The notes beneath the pieces were generated by a model. That model was not told where the DNA came from. It searched no databases and saw only the letters and a program-made list of their open reading frames with translations. Positions 17,796 through 26,625 of a DNA stretch of 64,000 nucleotides are shown here, piece after piece. Made by a program: the position numbers and the translations under genes. Position 1 is the stretch's first letter, and each line of letters begins with the position of its first letter. The stretch comes from an uncultured Alteromonadaceae bacterium (lineage in GTDB: Bacteria > Pseudomonadota > Gammaproteobacteria > Enterobacterales > Alteromonadaceae), in contig CANLWS010000002.1 of NCBI GenBank assembly GCA_947494925.1, forward strand, positions 62,001 to 126,000, written 5' to 3'.

Positions 17796-18559
17796 CAGGG
17801 TAACCGATAGCCGTGACGTTGAATTATCTCCCTGGATTTGGAAGATTGCAGAAATTGGACGTAGGCTGCCACGATGTTATTTTGCCTGATAACAATCCCC
17901 TGCTGTTGAATCGGAGTATGCAAAGATTCTGGCACCACAACGAAATTAACCGACTGCCAATTAAGTAATTTTACCTGAGAATAGGACACCAGCCCCAGCT
18001 CTGCGTTTTCGCTTATCACGAACTGCAACGCTTGAGAGACATTTTCTCCACGAACCATCTTACTCTGCACTGAAGCCCACAAGTCTAGATTCTTTAAAAC
18101 TTCTTTTGCCGCCACCCCATAGGGTGCAGTGACGGGATTGGCAATGGCCAAAAACTTGAAGTCGCTTTCAGAAATTTGCCGCTTTACCTGCAAGTCGGGG
18201 CTTATTTGCTTGCCAATTAGCGCCAGTTGGCCAACAGCATAGGTAAATAAAGAACCTTTTTCACCTATACCCTGCTCTATCAGTGTTCTGGGCCTTATGC
18301 TATCGGCGGACAAAAAAACATCAAATGGGGCACCTTGAGATATCTGAGCATAAAGTTTTCCTGTCGATGCAGAGCTCAATATCACTTGCGTCTCATGAAC
18401 ACGTTCAAACTCAGTTGAAATTTCTTTGGCTGTTGGCAGGAAATTGCTCGCAACCCCTACCCTGACCTGCATTGCTGCAGTATCAAACCATACCAGACAA
18501 GCCAGAACACAAAAGACAAAAGTGATTTTTGACCTGATTCTATAAGCGTCTCCTACCAA
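17795..18559 (-). CDS. modA: Molybdate-binding periplasmic protein ModA
   Basis: About 254-residue type II solute-binding protein capturing molybdate in the periplasm. A signal peptide is visible (about residues 10-29, ITFVFCVLACLVWFDTAAM), then mature VRVGVASNFLPTAKEIS, the ligand-loop sequence SSASTGKLYAQISQGAPFDV and PVTAPYGVAAKEVL, all ModA hallmarks. The open frame begins with TTG at 18559, overlapping the SDR gene by 7 bases; GGTGA lies 9 bases upstream of it. The AGGAG at the SDR stop has no good in-frame start after it, so the exact start is uncertain. Confidence 0.93.
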   Translation of the reverse strand: MVGDAYRIRSKITFVFCVLACLVWFDTAAMQVRVGVASNFLPTAKEISTEFERVHETQVILSSASTGKLYAQISQGAPFDVFLSADSIRPRTLIEQGIGEKGSLFTYAVGQLALIGKQISPDLQVKRQISESDFKFLAIANPVTAPYGVAAKEVLKNLDLWASVQSKMVRGENVSQALQFVISENAELGLVSYSQVKLLNWQSVNFVVVPESLHTPIQQQGIVIRQNNIVAAYVQFLQSSKSREIIQRHGYRLP

Positions 18560-19215
18560 GGTAAGACGTCACCATTAGCATGCCAGAACGTCCCAGTGTT
18601 TTGCATATTCAATTCTTCAATCCGCTTAGCGAGATTCTGCGCAGCTGTTTCAGCAGAAATATCACCACCGAAGCTAACCATTTCAGTCTGAACATATCCC
18701 GGATGTAATATCCCTACCGCTATATCGAGGTGCTTCAAGTCCTCTGCGAGTGATACACTGGCAGCATTCAATGCCGCTTTGGACATGCGATAACCGTAAT
18801 ATCCGCCGGAAGTATTGTCTGCCATTGACCCCATACGACTGGTGATCATCGCTATTTTGGCATTCTTGCGCAGTTGCGATAACAAACAGTGGGTCACTAC
18901 AATGGGTCCCAGAGAATTGACTCTGAACTGATGTTCCACTGTGTGCGAGTCCCAGTTTTCCAAGGTTTCCCGTGCCAATACGCCGGCGTTGTTTATCAGC
19001 AGATCAATTTTTACATCTTTGATTCTGGCAAGAGAGTCGGGCAATGCGTCCGGATTTCCGATATCCACTTTATCAATTATTTTTGCACCAGATTGATTCA
19101 GTTCATCAGAACTGTGACGACACAACCCATAGACCTCATCTCCTTGAGCACGGTAGTGTTTGACTAATTCCAATCCAATCCCACGATTTGCACCCGTGAT
19201 GACAACGTTCGCCAT
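18553..19215 (-). CDS. Short-chain dehydrogenase/reductase (SDR)
   Basis: About 220-residue classical SDR with a Rossmann fold. Cofactor motif TGANRGIG (about residues 6-13), NNAG (about 76-79), catalytic Ser in TSRMGS and Y-x3-K in YYGYRMSKAALN. Start choice: an AGAGGGG ribosome-binding site inside the end of kdsB lies about 5 bases before the ATG at 19215; an upstream ATG at 19239 lies within kdsB and lacks a site. The gene begins one base after the kdsB stop and overlaps modA, bridging the LPS and molybdate operons. Substrate unknown; the sequence belongs to the small carbonyl-reductase/CsgA-like branch. Confidence 0.9.
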   Translation of the reverse strand: MANVVITGANRGIGLELVKHYRAQGDEVYGLCRHSSDELNQSGAKIIDKVDIGNPDALPDSLARIKDVKIDLLINNAGVLARETLENWDSHTVEHQFRVNSLGPIVVTHCLLSQLRKNAKIAMITSRMGSMADNTSGGYYGYRMSKAALNAASVSLAEDLKHLDIAVGILHPGYVQTEMVSFGGDISAETAAQNLAKRIEELNMQNTGTFWHANGDVLPW

Positions 19216-19216
19216 A

Positions 19217-19987
19217 TTACCCCTCTTTGATTCCTGCATAATTGCGTAGTAAGTTTTCTAAATCCTGCGGCGTATCTATACCTGCCGGTGGTGCTTTTTG
19301 TGCTTCATCAACATGAATTTTCTCACCATGCCATAACACACGAAGTTGCTCCAAAGACTCTATTTGCTCCAGGCCAGATGGTGCCATATTAACGTATTGC
19401 TTAATGAATCCAGCACGATACGCGTAAATACCTATATGACGTAAGTAGTAGTCGCCGATTTCATCAATACTATCACTTTCTAAAAATCGCGCACGGTCAT
19501 AGGGCACTGTCGCACGGGTAAAATAGAGTGCATAACCTAGCTTATCGGTCACAACTTTCACAGCATTGGGGTTAAAAGCTTCTTCAACATCTTCAATTTT
19601 TACTGCAAGTGTTGCCATTTCGGCTTCCTGATGATGAAACAGGTTCTCTGCCACTTGCTGTATGTTTTCAGCGGGGATAAAGGGCTCATCACCTTGTACA
19701 TTAACCACCAGCTCATGAGCTAGAAGCCCCTCAACGTCCACCACTTCAGCCAGTCGCTCTGTGCCGGATTCGTGGTCTGAGGATGTCATGCAATACTGCC
19801 CACCAAAGTCGCTCACAGCTTTGGCAACCCGTGCATCATCGGTGGCTACTATGACTTTGGATGCTCCGGATTCTTTTGCCCGCTCGTAAACATGTTGGAC
19901 CATGGGTTTACCATTGATATCCACTAACACTTTCCCCGGAAAACGTGTTGAGCCATATCGCGCAGGTATTATAACGGTGAATTGCAT
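19217..19987 (-). CDS. kdsB: 3-deoxy-manno-octulosonate cytidylyltransferase KdsB
   Basis: 256-residue cytosolic enzyme activating Kdo with CTP to CMP-Kdo for lipopolysaccharide inner-core synthesis. The N-terminal nucleotide-binding signature [16 protein letters not shown] (about residues 5-20) is clear, followed by [13 protein letters not shown] and [11 protein letters not shown], all typical. Length matches the family (about 250). Four bases separate it from the Trm112-like gene upstream, and the order lpxK-Trm112-kdsB matches enteric genomes. Confidence 0.97.
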   Translation of the reverse strand: MQFTVIIPARYGSTRFPGKVLVDINGKPMVQHVYERAKESGASKVIVATDDARVAKAVSDFGGQYCMTSSDHESGTERLAEVVDVEGLLAHELVVNVQGDEPFIPAENIQQVAENLFHHQEAEMATLAVKIEDVEEAFNPNAVKVVTDKLGYALYFTRATVPYDRARFLESDSIDEIGDYYLRHIGIYAYRAGFIKQYVNMAPSGLEQIESLEQLRVLWHGEKIHVDEAQKAPPAGIDTPQDLENLLRNYAGIKEG

Positions 19988-19991
19988 TGCC

Positions 19992-20189
19992 TTACTTCCC
20001 TAACTGTTCCAGCTCTTCACTGGTCATTTCCCGTGCTTCTGTCTGCAACAGAACCGGAATATTGTCTCTGACCGGATAGGCTAGCCTATCAAATCGACAC
20101 ACCAGTTCTTGTTGTTCCTTAACAAATTGCAGTTTTCCTTTGCATGCTGGGCAGGCAATCACATCAAGTAACTTTTTATCGAACGCCAT
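19992..20189 (-). CDS. Trm112-family small zinc-ribbon protein (YcaR-like)
   Basis: 65 residues; begins [20 protein letters not shown], with CPAC at about residues 13-16 and one further Cys near residue 31 ([12 protein letters not shown]), then [13 protein letters not shown]. This is the YcaR/UPF0434 group of the Trm112 family, related to the small zinc-ribbon partners of methyltransferases. It is embedded between lpxK and kdsB, as ycaR is in E. coli. Its own role is not established. Confidence 0.93.
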   Translation of the reverse strand: MAFDKKLLDVIACPACKGKLQFVKEQQELVCRFDRLAYPVRDNIPVLLQTEAREMTSEELEQLGK

Positions 20190-20198
20190 CTTTCCTCT

Positions 20199-21185
20199 CT
20201 AATTGCCAACTGACTCAATGCTGGCCAGTAATTTTTGTTTAAATGCTTGTGGGAGATTCGCCGTCACCGGCAAGAACCACCAATCTGTATGTGCATTGTG
20301 CTGACATTTGACTGCATCTTTTTCAGTCATTATGACCCTATCCAGGGGCAAGTCACCTTTTTTAAACTGATGATGATCAGGAAAGCTTAAACAATCTTTT
20401 AATTCTAACTTTTTATCAATCAGGTAATTAAAAAATCGTTGTGGGTTTCCGATTGCAGCAGCTGCAACTACAGAGGTGCTGACCTCAGAAAGTGGCATAC
20501 TGACCTGCGGATTTTTAATATTTATTAACTTGCCAGGCTCCAAGGTCATGGGATATTCACCCGACTCAGCTGCCCCACCGTTATTAATGATAAATGAGGT
20601 TGAACTCAGGCGCCAGGCACCTTCCCTGAGCGGTCCCATTGGCATTAAAAAGCCATTGCCTAAACGCCTTTCACCATCCATAACAATTAATTCGATGTCA
20701 CGCTCAAGAGCATAATGCTGCAGACCATCATCACAAAGGATAAGATTACAATCGCAATTGTCGACTAAATAGTTCGCACCACGTACACGTTCAGGATCAA
20801 CTACCATTGGACAGGAAAGATGTTGTTTCATTAAGACAGGTTCGTCTCCCACCAGAGCGGGATCACTGTTTCGCTCTACGCATAAGGGATAGGACTTGCT
20901 ATTGCCACCGTACCCGCGGCTCAATACACCTGGTCGATAGCCCGATTGGGCAAGCCATTTGGCCAGTTCTAACACGACAGGCGTCTTTCCATTCCCGCCA
21001 ACACTGATATTGCCTACTACGATAACAGGAACAGCAGGTTTGCCAGATGATTTAATGCCTGTACGATATAACCAACGTCGAAAACCAGATACAAACCAAA
21101 ACAATAGAGTGAAAGGCGACAGCGGGATCATTAGCGGGATGGTAAACCAGCGGGGTTGGTACCAGATTTTTTCCAACAAGGTCAT
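20199..21185 (-). CDS. lpxK: Tetraacyldisaccharide 4'-kinase LpxK
   Basis: 328-residue membrane-associated P-loop kinase that phosphorylates the 4' position of the lipid A disaccharide precursor. An N-terminal hydrophobic anchor (about residues 15-35) precedes the Walker A VGNISVGGNGKTPVVLELA (about 56-74). Next come SRGYGG, DEPVLMKQ and LILCDDGLQHYALERDIE, all LpxK signatures. It starts 2 bases after the msbA stop, so it is translationally linked to the lipid A exporter. Confidence 0.96.
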   Translation of the reverse strand: MTLLEKIWYQPRWFTIPLMIPLSPFTLLFWFVSGFRRWLYRTGIKSSGKPAVPVIVVGNISVGGNGKTPVVLELAKWLAQSGYRPGVLSRGYGGNSKSYPLCVERNSDPALVGDEPVLMKQHLSCPMVVDPERVRGANYLVDNCDCNLILCDDGLQHYALERDIELIVMDGERRLGNGFLMPMGPLREGAWRLSSTSFIINNGGAAESGEYPMTLEPGKLINIKNPQVSMPLSEVSTSVVAAAAIGNPQRFFNYLIDKKLELKDCLSFPDHHQFKKGDLPLDRVIMTEKDAVKCQHNAHTDWWFLPVTANLPQAFKQKLLASIESVGN

Positions 21186-21187
21186 CC

Positions 21188-22939
21188 CTATTGCTGCCCT
21201 TCGCCAAACTGCAATTTATGTAACTGAGCATAAGCACCGTCTTTTTCCAGCAAAGAAGCATGGTCGCCTTGTTCCAGAATTTCGCCTTGTTCGATAACAA
21301 GAATCTGATCCGCATTTTCAATAGTGGAAAGCCGATGTGCAACAACGATGCTGGTTCGGTTCTTTTGCAGTTTTTCCAGCGCATCCTGAATCAATCGCTC
21401 AGATTCTGTGTCCAGCGCCGAAGTAGCCTCATCCAGAATCAAAACCGGAGCATCCAGCAGGATCGCCCTGGCGATGGCAATGCGTTGTCGCTGTCCACCC
21501 GACAGACTAAAGCCATTCTCACCTATCATAGTGTCCATCCCATCAGGGAGAAGATCAACGAACTCCTGAACATGTGCAATCTTTGCTGCTTGGGAGATCT
21601 GAGCTTGTGTAACGCTGTCTCCTGAACCGTAGGCTATATTGTTGGAGATAGTGTCGTTAAACAAGGTAACATGCTGAGACACCAAGGCGAATTGCCGCCT
21701 CAAATCCCTCAGTTCAATATCCTGAAGCTCAACACCATCCAATGTAACCTTACCTTCTTGGGAATTGTAGAATCGCGTCAACAAGCTTGAAATTGTCGAT
21801 TTTCCGCTACCGGAACGCCCAACTAACGCGCAAGATTTTCCTGGTTCTACATTGAAGCTGATATTCTTCAAAGCTGGCGTCTCCTTGCCTGGGTATGAAA
21901 AGGTGACACTATTGAAACCTATAGCCCCCTTAGCCCGACCAAGTTTTTGTTTTCCGGTGTCTTGCTCGATTTCCTGATCTAATACATCGAATATACTGAC
22001 ACAGGCCGCCATGCCTCGCTGAAACTCACTGTTAATTGTAGTGAGTTGTTTTAGCGGCTTTAACAAAGTTGTCATCGCAACCACAATAGTAGTAAATACC
22101 CCAGCGGTAAGGTTTTCCACAAATCCCGGGATGCTCGCTACATAGAGAACGGTAGCAAGTGCGATTGAGGCAATAACTTGTACGGAGGTGACACTTAAAA
22201 TACGTGCAACAATGAGTTTCATATTTTGCTGACGATTATGATTATTTTTGGCTTCAAACCTTTCTGATTCCAGGTCCTGACCGCCAAACATCAACACCAC
22301 TTTATGACCTTTGATGACCTGTTCCACCGCAGAGGTTAAACTGCCCATTGCCTGCTGTATATTTTTACTGACGATCCTGAACCGTTTACTAACAAAGGAC
22401 ACGATCCCAGCTACCACCGGACCGATCAAAAGGAAAATCAAAGACAGCTGCCAGGACAGGTAAAACATCCAGAATAACAGGCCAATGACAAATGCGCCTT
22501 CACGGATCAGTGTTGCAAACGCCTTTCCCGCTGCATTGGCTACCTGTTCCGTATCATAAATAACCTTTGATATCAGTTCACCCGTTGAATTTTGATCATG
22601 GAAGGACACGGGAAGATGTATATATCGCTGAAACAGTTCCTGGCGCATACTCATCACAACTTTATTTCCAACCCAAGCCAGGGTATAGGTTCCCATAAAG
22701 TTGAGCGCACCACGCAAGATAAAAATCGGCACTACGAAAAAGGCTGCCAACCTCAAATACTCGTAATCACCGGTAGTCAGGCTTTCGTCGATAACAATCT
22801 GAAGTCGTGAAATAACAAACGCATCGAGTAACGAGTACCCTATCATTCCCAGCATTGCCACCAGAAAAGCCGCTTTGTACTCCTTCAAATACCCGGTAAA
22901 TCGTTTGAATAGGCCAGGACTAGGACGCTTTGTTTCCAT
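21188..22939 (-). CDS. msbA: Lipid A export ATP-binding/permease protein MsbA
   Basis: 583-residue half-transporter that flips lipid A-core across the inner membrane as a homodimer. Six transmembrane helices lie in residues 20-310, with the MsbA-like coupling segment LPVSFHDQNSTGELISKV. The nucleotide-binding domain has Walker A GRSGSGKST (about 369-377), signature LSGGQRQRIAIARAI (about 474-488), Walker B PVLILDEATSALD (about 491-503) and switch AHRLST. Length equals E. coli MsbA. First gene of the msbA-lpxK-Trm112-kdsB set. Confidence 0.97.
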   Translation of the reverse strand: METKRPSPGLFKRFTGYLKEYKAAFLVAMLGMIGYSLLDAFVISRLQIVIDESLTTGDYEYLRLAAFFVVPIFILRGALNFMGTYTLAWVGNKVVMSMRQELFQRYIHLPVSFHDQNSTGELISKVIYDTEQVANAAGKAFATLIREGAFVIGLLFWMFYLSWQLSLIFLLIGPVVAGIVSFVSKRFRIVSKNIQQAMGSLTSAVEQVIKGHKVVLMFGGQDLESERFEAKNNHNRQQNMKLIVARILSVTSVQVIASIALATVLYVASIPGFVENLTAGVFTTIVVAMTTLLKPLKQLTTINSEFQRGMAACVSIFDVLDQEIEQDTGKQKLGRAKGAIGFNSVTFSYPGKETPALKNISFNVEPGKSCALVGRSGSGKSTISSLLTRFYNSQEGKVTLDGVELQDIELRDLRRQFALVSQHVTLFNDTISNNIAYGSGDSVTQAQISQAAKIAHVQEFVDLLPDGMDTMIGENGFSLSGGQRQRIAIARAILLDAPVLILDEATSALDTESERLIQDALEKLQKNRTSIVVAHRLSTIENADQILVIEQGEILEQGDHASLLEKDGAYAQLHKLQFGEGQQ

Positions 22940-23065
22940 TAATCGATTCTTTTTTAATGATTGATACAGTTCAAGTGCATTGTAACTGCTGGACTGAAAT
23001 TACCCAACAATCAACAAGATAATATTTCAAATGACTCACTTCAGCGGGCTGGCAGGACCACGCAA

Positions 23066-25372
23066 CTAGTTGGCGTACCAGTATGGATAAGTGTCCTGCC
23101 GGTAGCGAATTATTTTAATCTCTTTATCGTCAGGCTGCATAATAAAACTAACCTGACCATGCTCTGAAGTTGAATAGAGGCTACTGCCAATATTGAGGTA
23201 TCTTTTCACCACGTCTTCACTCGGGAAATTCCAACGATTTCTAAAGCCTTCGCTAAAAACACTATGTTTAGGCCTTACCGCCGACAAAAACACTGAAGAG
23301 GACGAGGTATTGCTTCCATGATGTGGGACCAGCAAAATGTCAGAAGGCAATACCGATTCATGACTTTCAACTATCATTCGCTCCGCCGACCTTTCAATAT
23401 CTCCGGTTAATAAAACCTGATGCTGATCATCATATATCCGAATCACGCAAGACTGATTATTGCCTACATTGATGACAGGATCCTCTGGCCATAACACCTC
23501 TATTTGAAGGTGTTCCCATTTACTCTGCCAACCTCTGTAGCACGTCGACTTCGGTGACAGGATCTGTTTTATAGGGATACTCTTACGCAGAACATCCAGG
23601 CCGCCGGCATGATCATTATCGAAGTGACTGATAAATACCTTATCCAGTTGCTTTATTCCCCGTGACTTTAGTATCGGTAGTATGACTGCTTCAGCCATGT
23701 TAAACCCGCTCGGGAAAGAAGCGCCTGTATCAAACAAAATCGCGTTATTTTGGCGACTAATCAGTACAGATAGCCCCTGCCCTACATCTAATACATCAAC
23801 CCGCCAATCATTATTTTTGGACTGGGGCAACCAACTGATCAATGGCACAATCAAAAGTACGCTCAGCACTCGAAAATATCTGGTGAGTGGCAAGAATGTA
23901 GTTACAACAAAAAGACCAACAAATAACCAAACATATCCAGGTAATGCATTGGTTTCAATGACCGCCCAATCCAATGACTCTGCAGATTGCAACGTGGATA
24001 CACCCGCGCCAATGAGAGCATCTGCCAACAGTAAAATCCATTCTCCGACAGCTGGAAAAAGAATTAAGCAGAGACTACCTACCAAACAAACAGGAACAAC
24101 CACTAATGTTACAAAAGGCACTGCAATAAGATTGACAAAGGGCGAGCTGAGGGACACAAACGAAAAGTGTAAAGCCACTATTGGAAGCATTAACAGGCTT
24201 AATAAAAATTGAATCCGAACCGCTTCAATAAAATAGGATTTCACGGGGTTTCTGCTCTGATAAACAGGCCAGCGCCATATCAGAAACAATATGGTAGTCA
24301 CCGCTGCAAAACTCAGCCAGAAACTCATGGTCAGAATACTGAGAGGGAAAAATATAATAATTAAAAACACGCAAGCTGTCAGAAGCTGAACAGGCCGCCA
24401 TTGGGATCGGGTAGTCGTCAGAATTGTTACAAGCATCAGTAGCAAACACGCGCGTAAAACGGGGAGTTGCAATCCAGCGATCTGAGCATAAAAAAATCCT
24501 GTCAGTAAACTGAATAGGATCCCTATAGCATGAAAGTTAATTTGCTGGGGTAAGCGGACTTTAGATCCTGCACACAGCACCAGACCAGAAAAAAATAAGT
24601 ATGCAAAAGACGCGACTATTGCAAGATGTAAACCTGAGATAGCAACCAGGTGCGCCACTCCTGTGGATTGAATTAACTGCCAATCCTGTTGTGTGAAACC
24701 TGACCTGTCACCTAAGCTTAAAGCGCTGATCCAGCGGATGTTATCCAATGATAATCGGTGAAGCCGGTCAAACAAGTGTTGCCTTAAATCAGTATGATTA
24801 TCTATTAGACGATTTTCCGTCCCTTTTCTTACGTAGCCAGTGGCAGTAAAAGATTGCGAAAACAACCACTTCTGATAATTAAATCCAGCTTCATTGGCCA
24901 AGCCTCGCGGTGGCTTCAGCTTGACCAACAGAGTGACTCTTTGTCCTTGTTTTAATTCCCAATTTGGAGAATGCCAACTCAGACGTATCATTGGCGATGT
25001 CAGCCGACTTTGACCATTGATCCTGTTTATTTTCAGGTTAAACCTTGCTGGCTGTTGGCTGGTAACCAACGAAGTTATTTGTCCGCTAACAGTGTTAACT
25101 TGGCGCAATTGTGAGATTGGGAGTTGCCAATCAAGTTGCCAATGGCCTACACTCGCCATCCAGAGGCAACCAAACAAAAAACCTGACAAAGGGATCCATA
25201 CAGGATTGGAAAGCAATAAAATTCCGCCAATGCATAAGAAGGGCAAGATGAAAAGCGATGGGATTTCAGTCCATAGCAATGAAAAAAAGCTGGCTGAAAT
25301 AAAACTGACAATCCACTTGTCCATAATGGTATGCAATTCCTTTTGCAAATTTGATGTGAGCAGTAAAAGCAT
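23066..25372 (-). CDS. comEC: DNA internalization competence protein ComEC/Rec2
   Basis: 768-residue inner-membrane channel for uptake of single-stranded DNA in natural transformation. Order: N-terminal helices, a DUF4131-type OB-like periplasmic domain (about residues 100-200), the Competence helical domain (about 215-490, with VAHLVAISGLHLAIVAS), and a C-terminal metallo-beta-lactamase-like domain with LDVGQGLSVLI and the zinc motif HFDNDHAGG. Start: ATG at 25372 has AGG 5-6 bases upstream; the ATG at 25324 has AAAGGA about 13 bases away and would give 752 residues. Two bases separate it from the divergent DUF2062 start. Location beside msbA matches the enteric ycaI. Confidence 0.95.
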   Translation of the reverse strand: MLLLLTSNLQKELHTIMDKWIVSFISASFFSLLWTEIPSLFILPFLCIGGILLLSNPVWIPLSGFLFGCLWMASVGHWQLDWQLPISQLRQVNTVSGQITSLVTSQQPARFNLKINRINGQSRLTSPMIRLSWHSPNWELKQGQRVTLLVKLKPPRGLANEAGFNYQKWLFSQSFTATGYVRKGTENRLIDNHTDLRQHLFDRLHRLSLDNIRWISALSLGDRSGFTQQDWQLIQSTGVAHLVAISGLHLAIVASFAYLFFSGLVLCAGSKVRLPQQINFHAIGILFSLLTGFFYAQIAGLQLPVLRACLLLMLVTILTTTRSQWRPVQLLTACVFLIIIFFPLSILTMSFWLSFAAVTTILFLIWRWPVYQSRNPVKSYFIEAVRIQFLLSLLMLPIVALHFSFVSLSSPFVNLIAVPFVTLVVVPVCLVGSLCLILFPAVGEWILLLADALIGAGVSTLQSAESLDWAVIETNALPGYVWLFVGLFVVTTFLPLTRYFRVLSVLLIVPLISWLPQSKNNDWRVDVLDVGQGLSVLISRQNNAILFDTGASFPSGFNMAEAVILPILKSRGIKQLDKVFISHFDNDHAGGLDVLRKSIPIKQILSPKSTCYRGWQSKWEHLQIEVLWPEDPVINVGNNQSCVIRIYDDQHQVLLTGDIERSAERMIVESHESVLPSDILLVPHHGSNTSSSSVFLSAVRPKHSVFSEGFRNRWNFPSEDVVKRYLNIGSSLYSTSEHGQVSFIMQPDDKEIKIIRYRQDTYPYWYAN

Positions 25373-25374
25373 TT

Positions 25375-25899
25375 ATGCCTAAAAAGATTATTAAGCGATT
25401 TTTACCAGATCACCAAACGATTAAGCAGCAAAAAGTCCTATCTATGTTCGGAACTGTACTTCATGACCCGAATTTATGGCATTTGAATAGAAAATCGGCT
25501 GCCGGTGCATTTGGTATTGGATTGTTTTTTGCCTGGTGGCCTGTTCCATTTCAAATGTGGTTATCTGCGGCAATGTCGATTCCATTGCGGGTTAACCTTC
25601 CTCTGTCAATCGCCACAGTGTGGATCACAAACCCGTTTACCATGCCCCCCATGTTTTATGGTGCCTATTTGGTGGGCGTGTCGATAATGGGTTCGCCAAG
25701 TGAAGACTTTCAATTTCAATTGAGCTGGGAATGGGTAGTACAAAGCGTTGAGACTATAGGTCCGGCGTTTTTAGTGGGTTGTGCCGTATGTTCAGTCGTG
25801 TTTGGGCTAGCGGGGTATTTCGGTCTCAATTATATGTGGCGCTGGTCCGTACGCAGCGCCTGGAAAAAGAGACAAGCGCAACGTGCCGCAAAAAAATGA
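25375..25899 (+). CDS. DUF2062 membrane protein
   Basis: 174 residues. Begins MPKKIIKRFLPDHQTIKQQK, then a DUF2062 core: LWHLNRKSAAGAFGIGLFFA, WWPVPFQMWLSAAMSIPLRV and TVWITNPFTMPPMFYGAYLVG, with two to three transmembrane helices and a basic C-terminus. The family is widespread in proteobacteria and often lies beside comEC, but its function is unknown. Divergent from comEC with only 2 bases between start codons, so the promoter for each must lie inside the other coding sequence. Confidence 0.9.
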   Translation: MPKKIIKRFLPDHQTIKQQKVLSMFGTVLHDPNLWHLNRKSAAGAFGIGLFFAWWPVPFQMWLSAAMSIPLRVNLPLSIATVWITNPFTMPPMFYGAYLVGVSIMGSPSEDFQFQLSWEWVVQSVETIGPAFLVGCAVCSVVFGLAGYFGLNYMWRWSVRSAWKKRQAQRAAKK

Positions 25900-25915
25900 C
25901 CTCTAGTGGAGCTGA

Positions 25916-26335
25916 TTAGTTCGGGTAACGGCTAGCCATGATCGCCAAATCGGCTTTAATTAATTCTTCCACTACTTCCAAATCTACGTCATCCAGTTTG
26001 TTGATATACAAACAGGATTTACCCGTTTTATGCTTCCCGAGCTTTTCTCGTAATTCCGCTTTTTCTCCAAACCCAGCCATAATATACAACACCATATTTT
26101 GTTTACGAGGCGAGAAGCCGGTACGCATAAATGTGCCTTGTTTTCCATTTGCCAGGGTATAGGTGTACGTTCCGTATCCGATTATACTCGAGCCCCACAT
26201 TTGCGCCTGCATGCCTGTTACTTTGTTAAATAGTTCGAGTAATACTAATGCATCTTTCTGTCGCCTGGCATTGTCAACACCAGCAATAAATTCTTGCGGA
26301 TTTATCGAGGTGGGTTGCGTCACGTTTTCACTCAT
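25916..26335 (-). CDS. DUF1801 domain protein
   Basis: About 139-residue soluble protein of the DUF1801/YdhG-like fold. Family pattern: MWGSSIIGYGTYTYTLANGK, then FSPRKQNMVLYIM, a charged helix, and GKSCLYINKLDDVDLEVVEE. Start: ATG at 26335 has an AAAGGAAC ribosome-binding site at the right distance, while the upstream ATG at 26368 (11 residues more) has none. Function unknown in most members. Convergent with the DUF2062 gene. Confidence 0.88.
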   Translation of the reverse strand: MSENVTQPTSINPQEFIAGVDNARRQKDALVLLELFNKVTGMQAQMWGSSIIGYGTYTYTLANGKQGTFMRTGFSPRKQNMVLYIMAGFGEKAELREKLGKHKTGKSCLYINKLDDVDLEVVEELIKADLAIMASRYPN

Positions 26336-26625
26336 TTGTACGGTTCCTTTCAGATGCAAACAATTCATTTATTCTAGACTAAAACCTTTTCGGACAAATA
26401 CAAGTCAGGCTTACTTTCCTATTTAGACTGATAACGTGGGAAGTGGTGTGAGTGAAGTATGGGTAATATTCGGAAAACTTACAGGAATAGTTGGCAGAGC
26501 TTAAAAGCCTGGAGAATAGAATAAAGATCTTTGCTCATAGTTACCCCTGAAGCCACCCTGTATGGGTAGCTTTCATGGGAACTAATCAATTTTTCTATGC
26601 AACAAAATATTAATCGATCAGGCGA

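Noticed and set aside
26550-26580. Hairpin GAAGCCACCC/GGGTAGCTTTC in the gap before the PEP-CTERM gene
   Set aside because: Stem has mismatches and no T run on either strand; kept only as a note.
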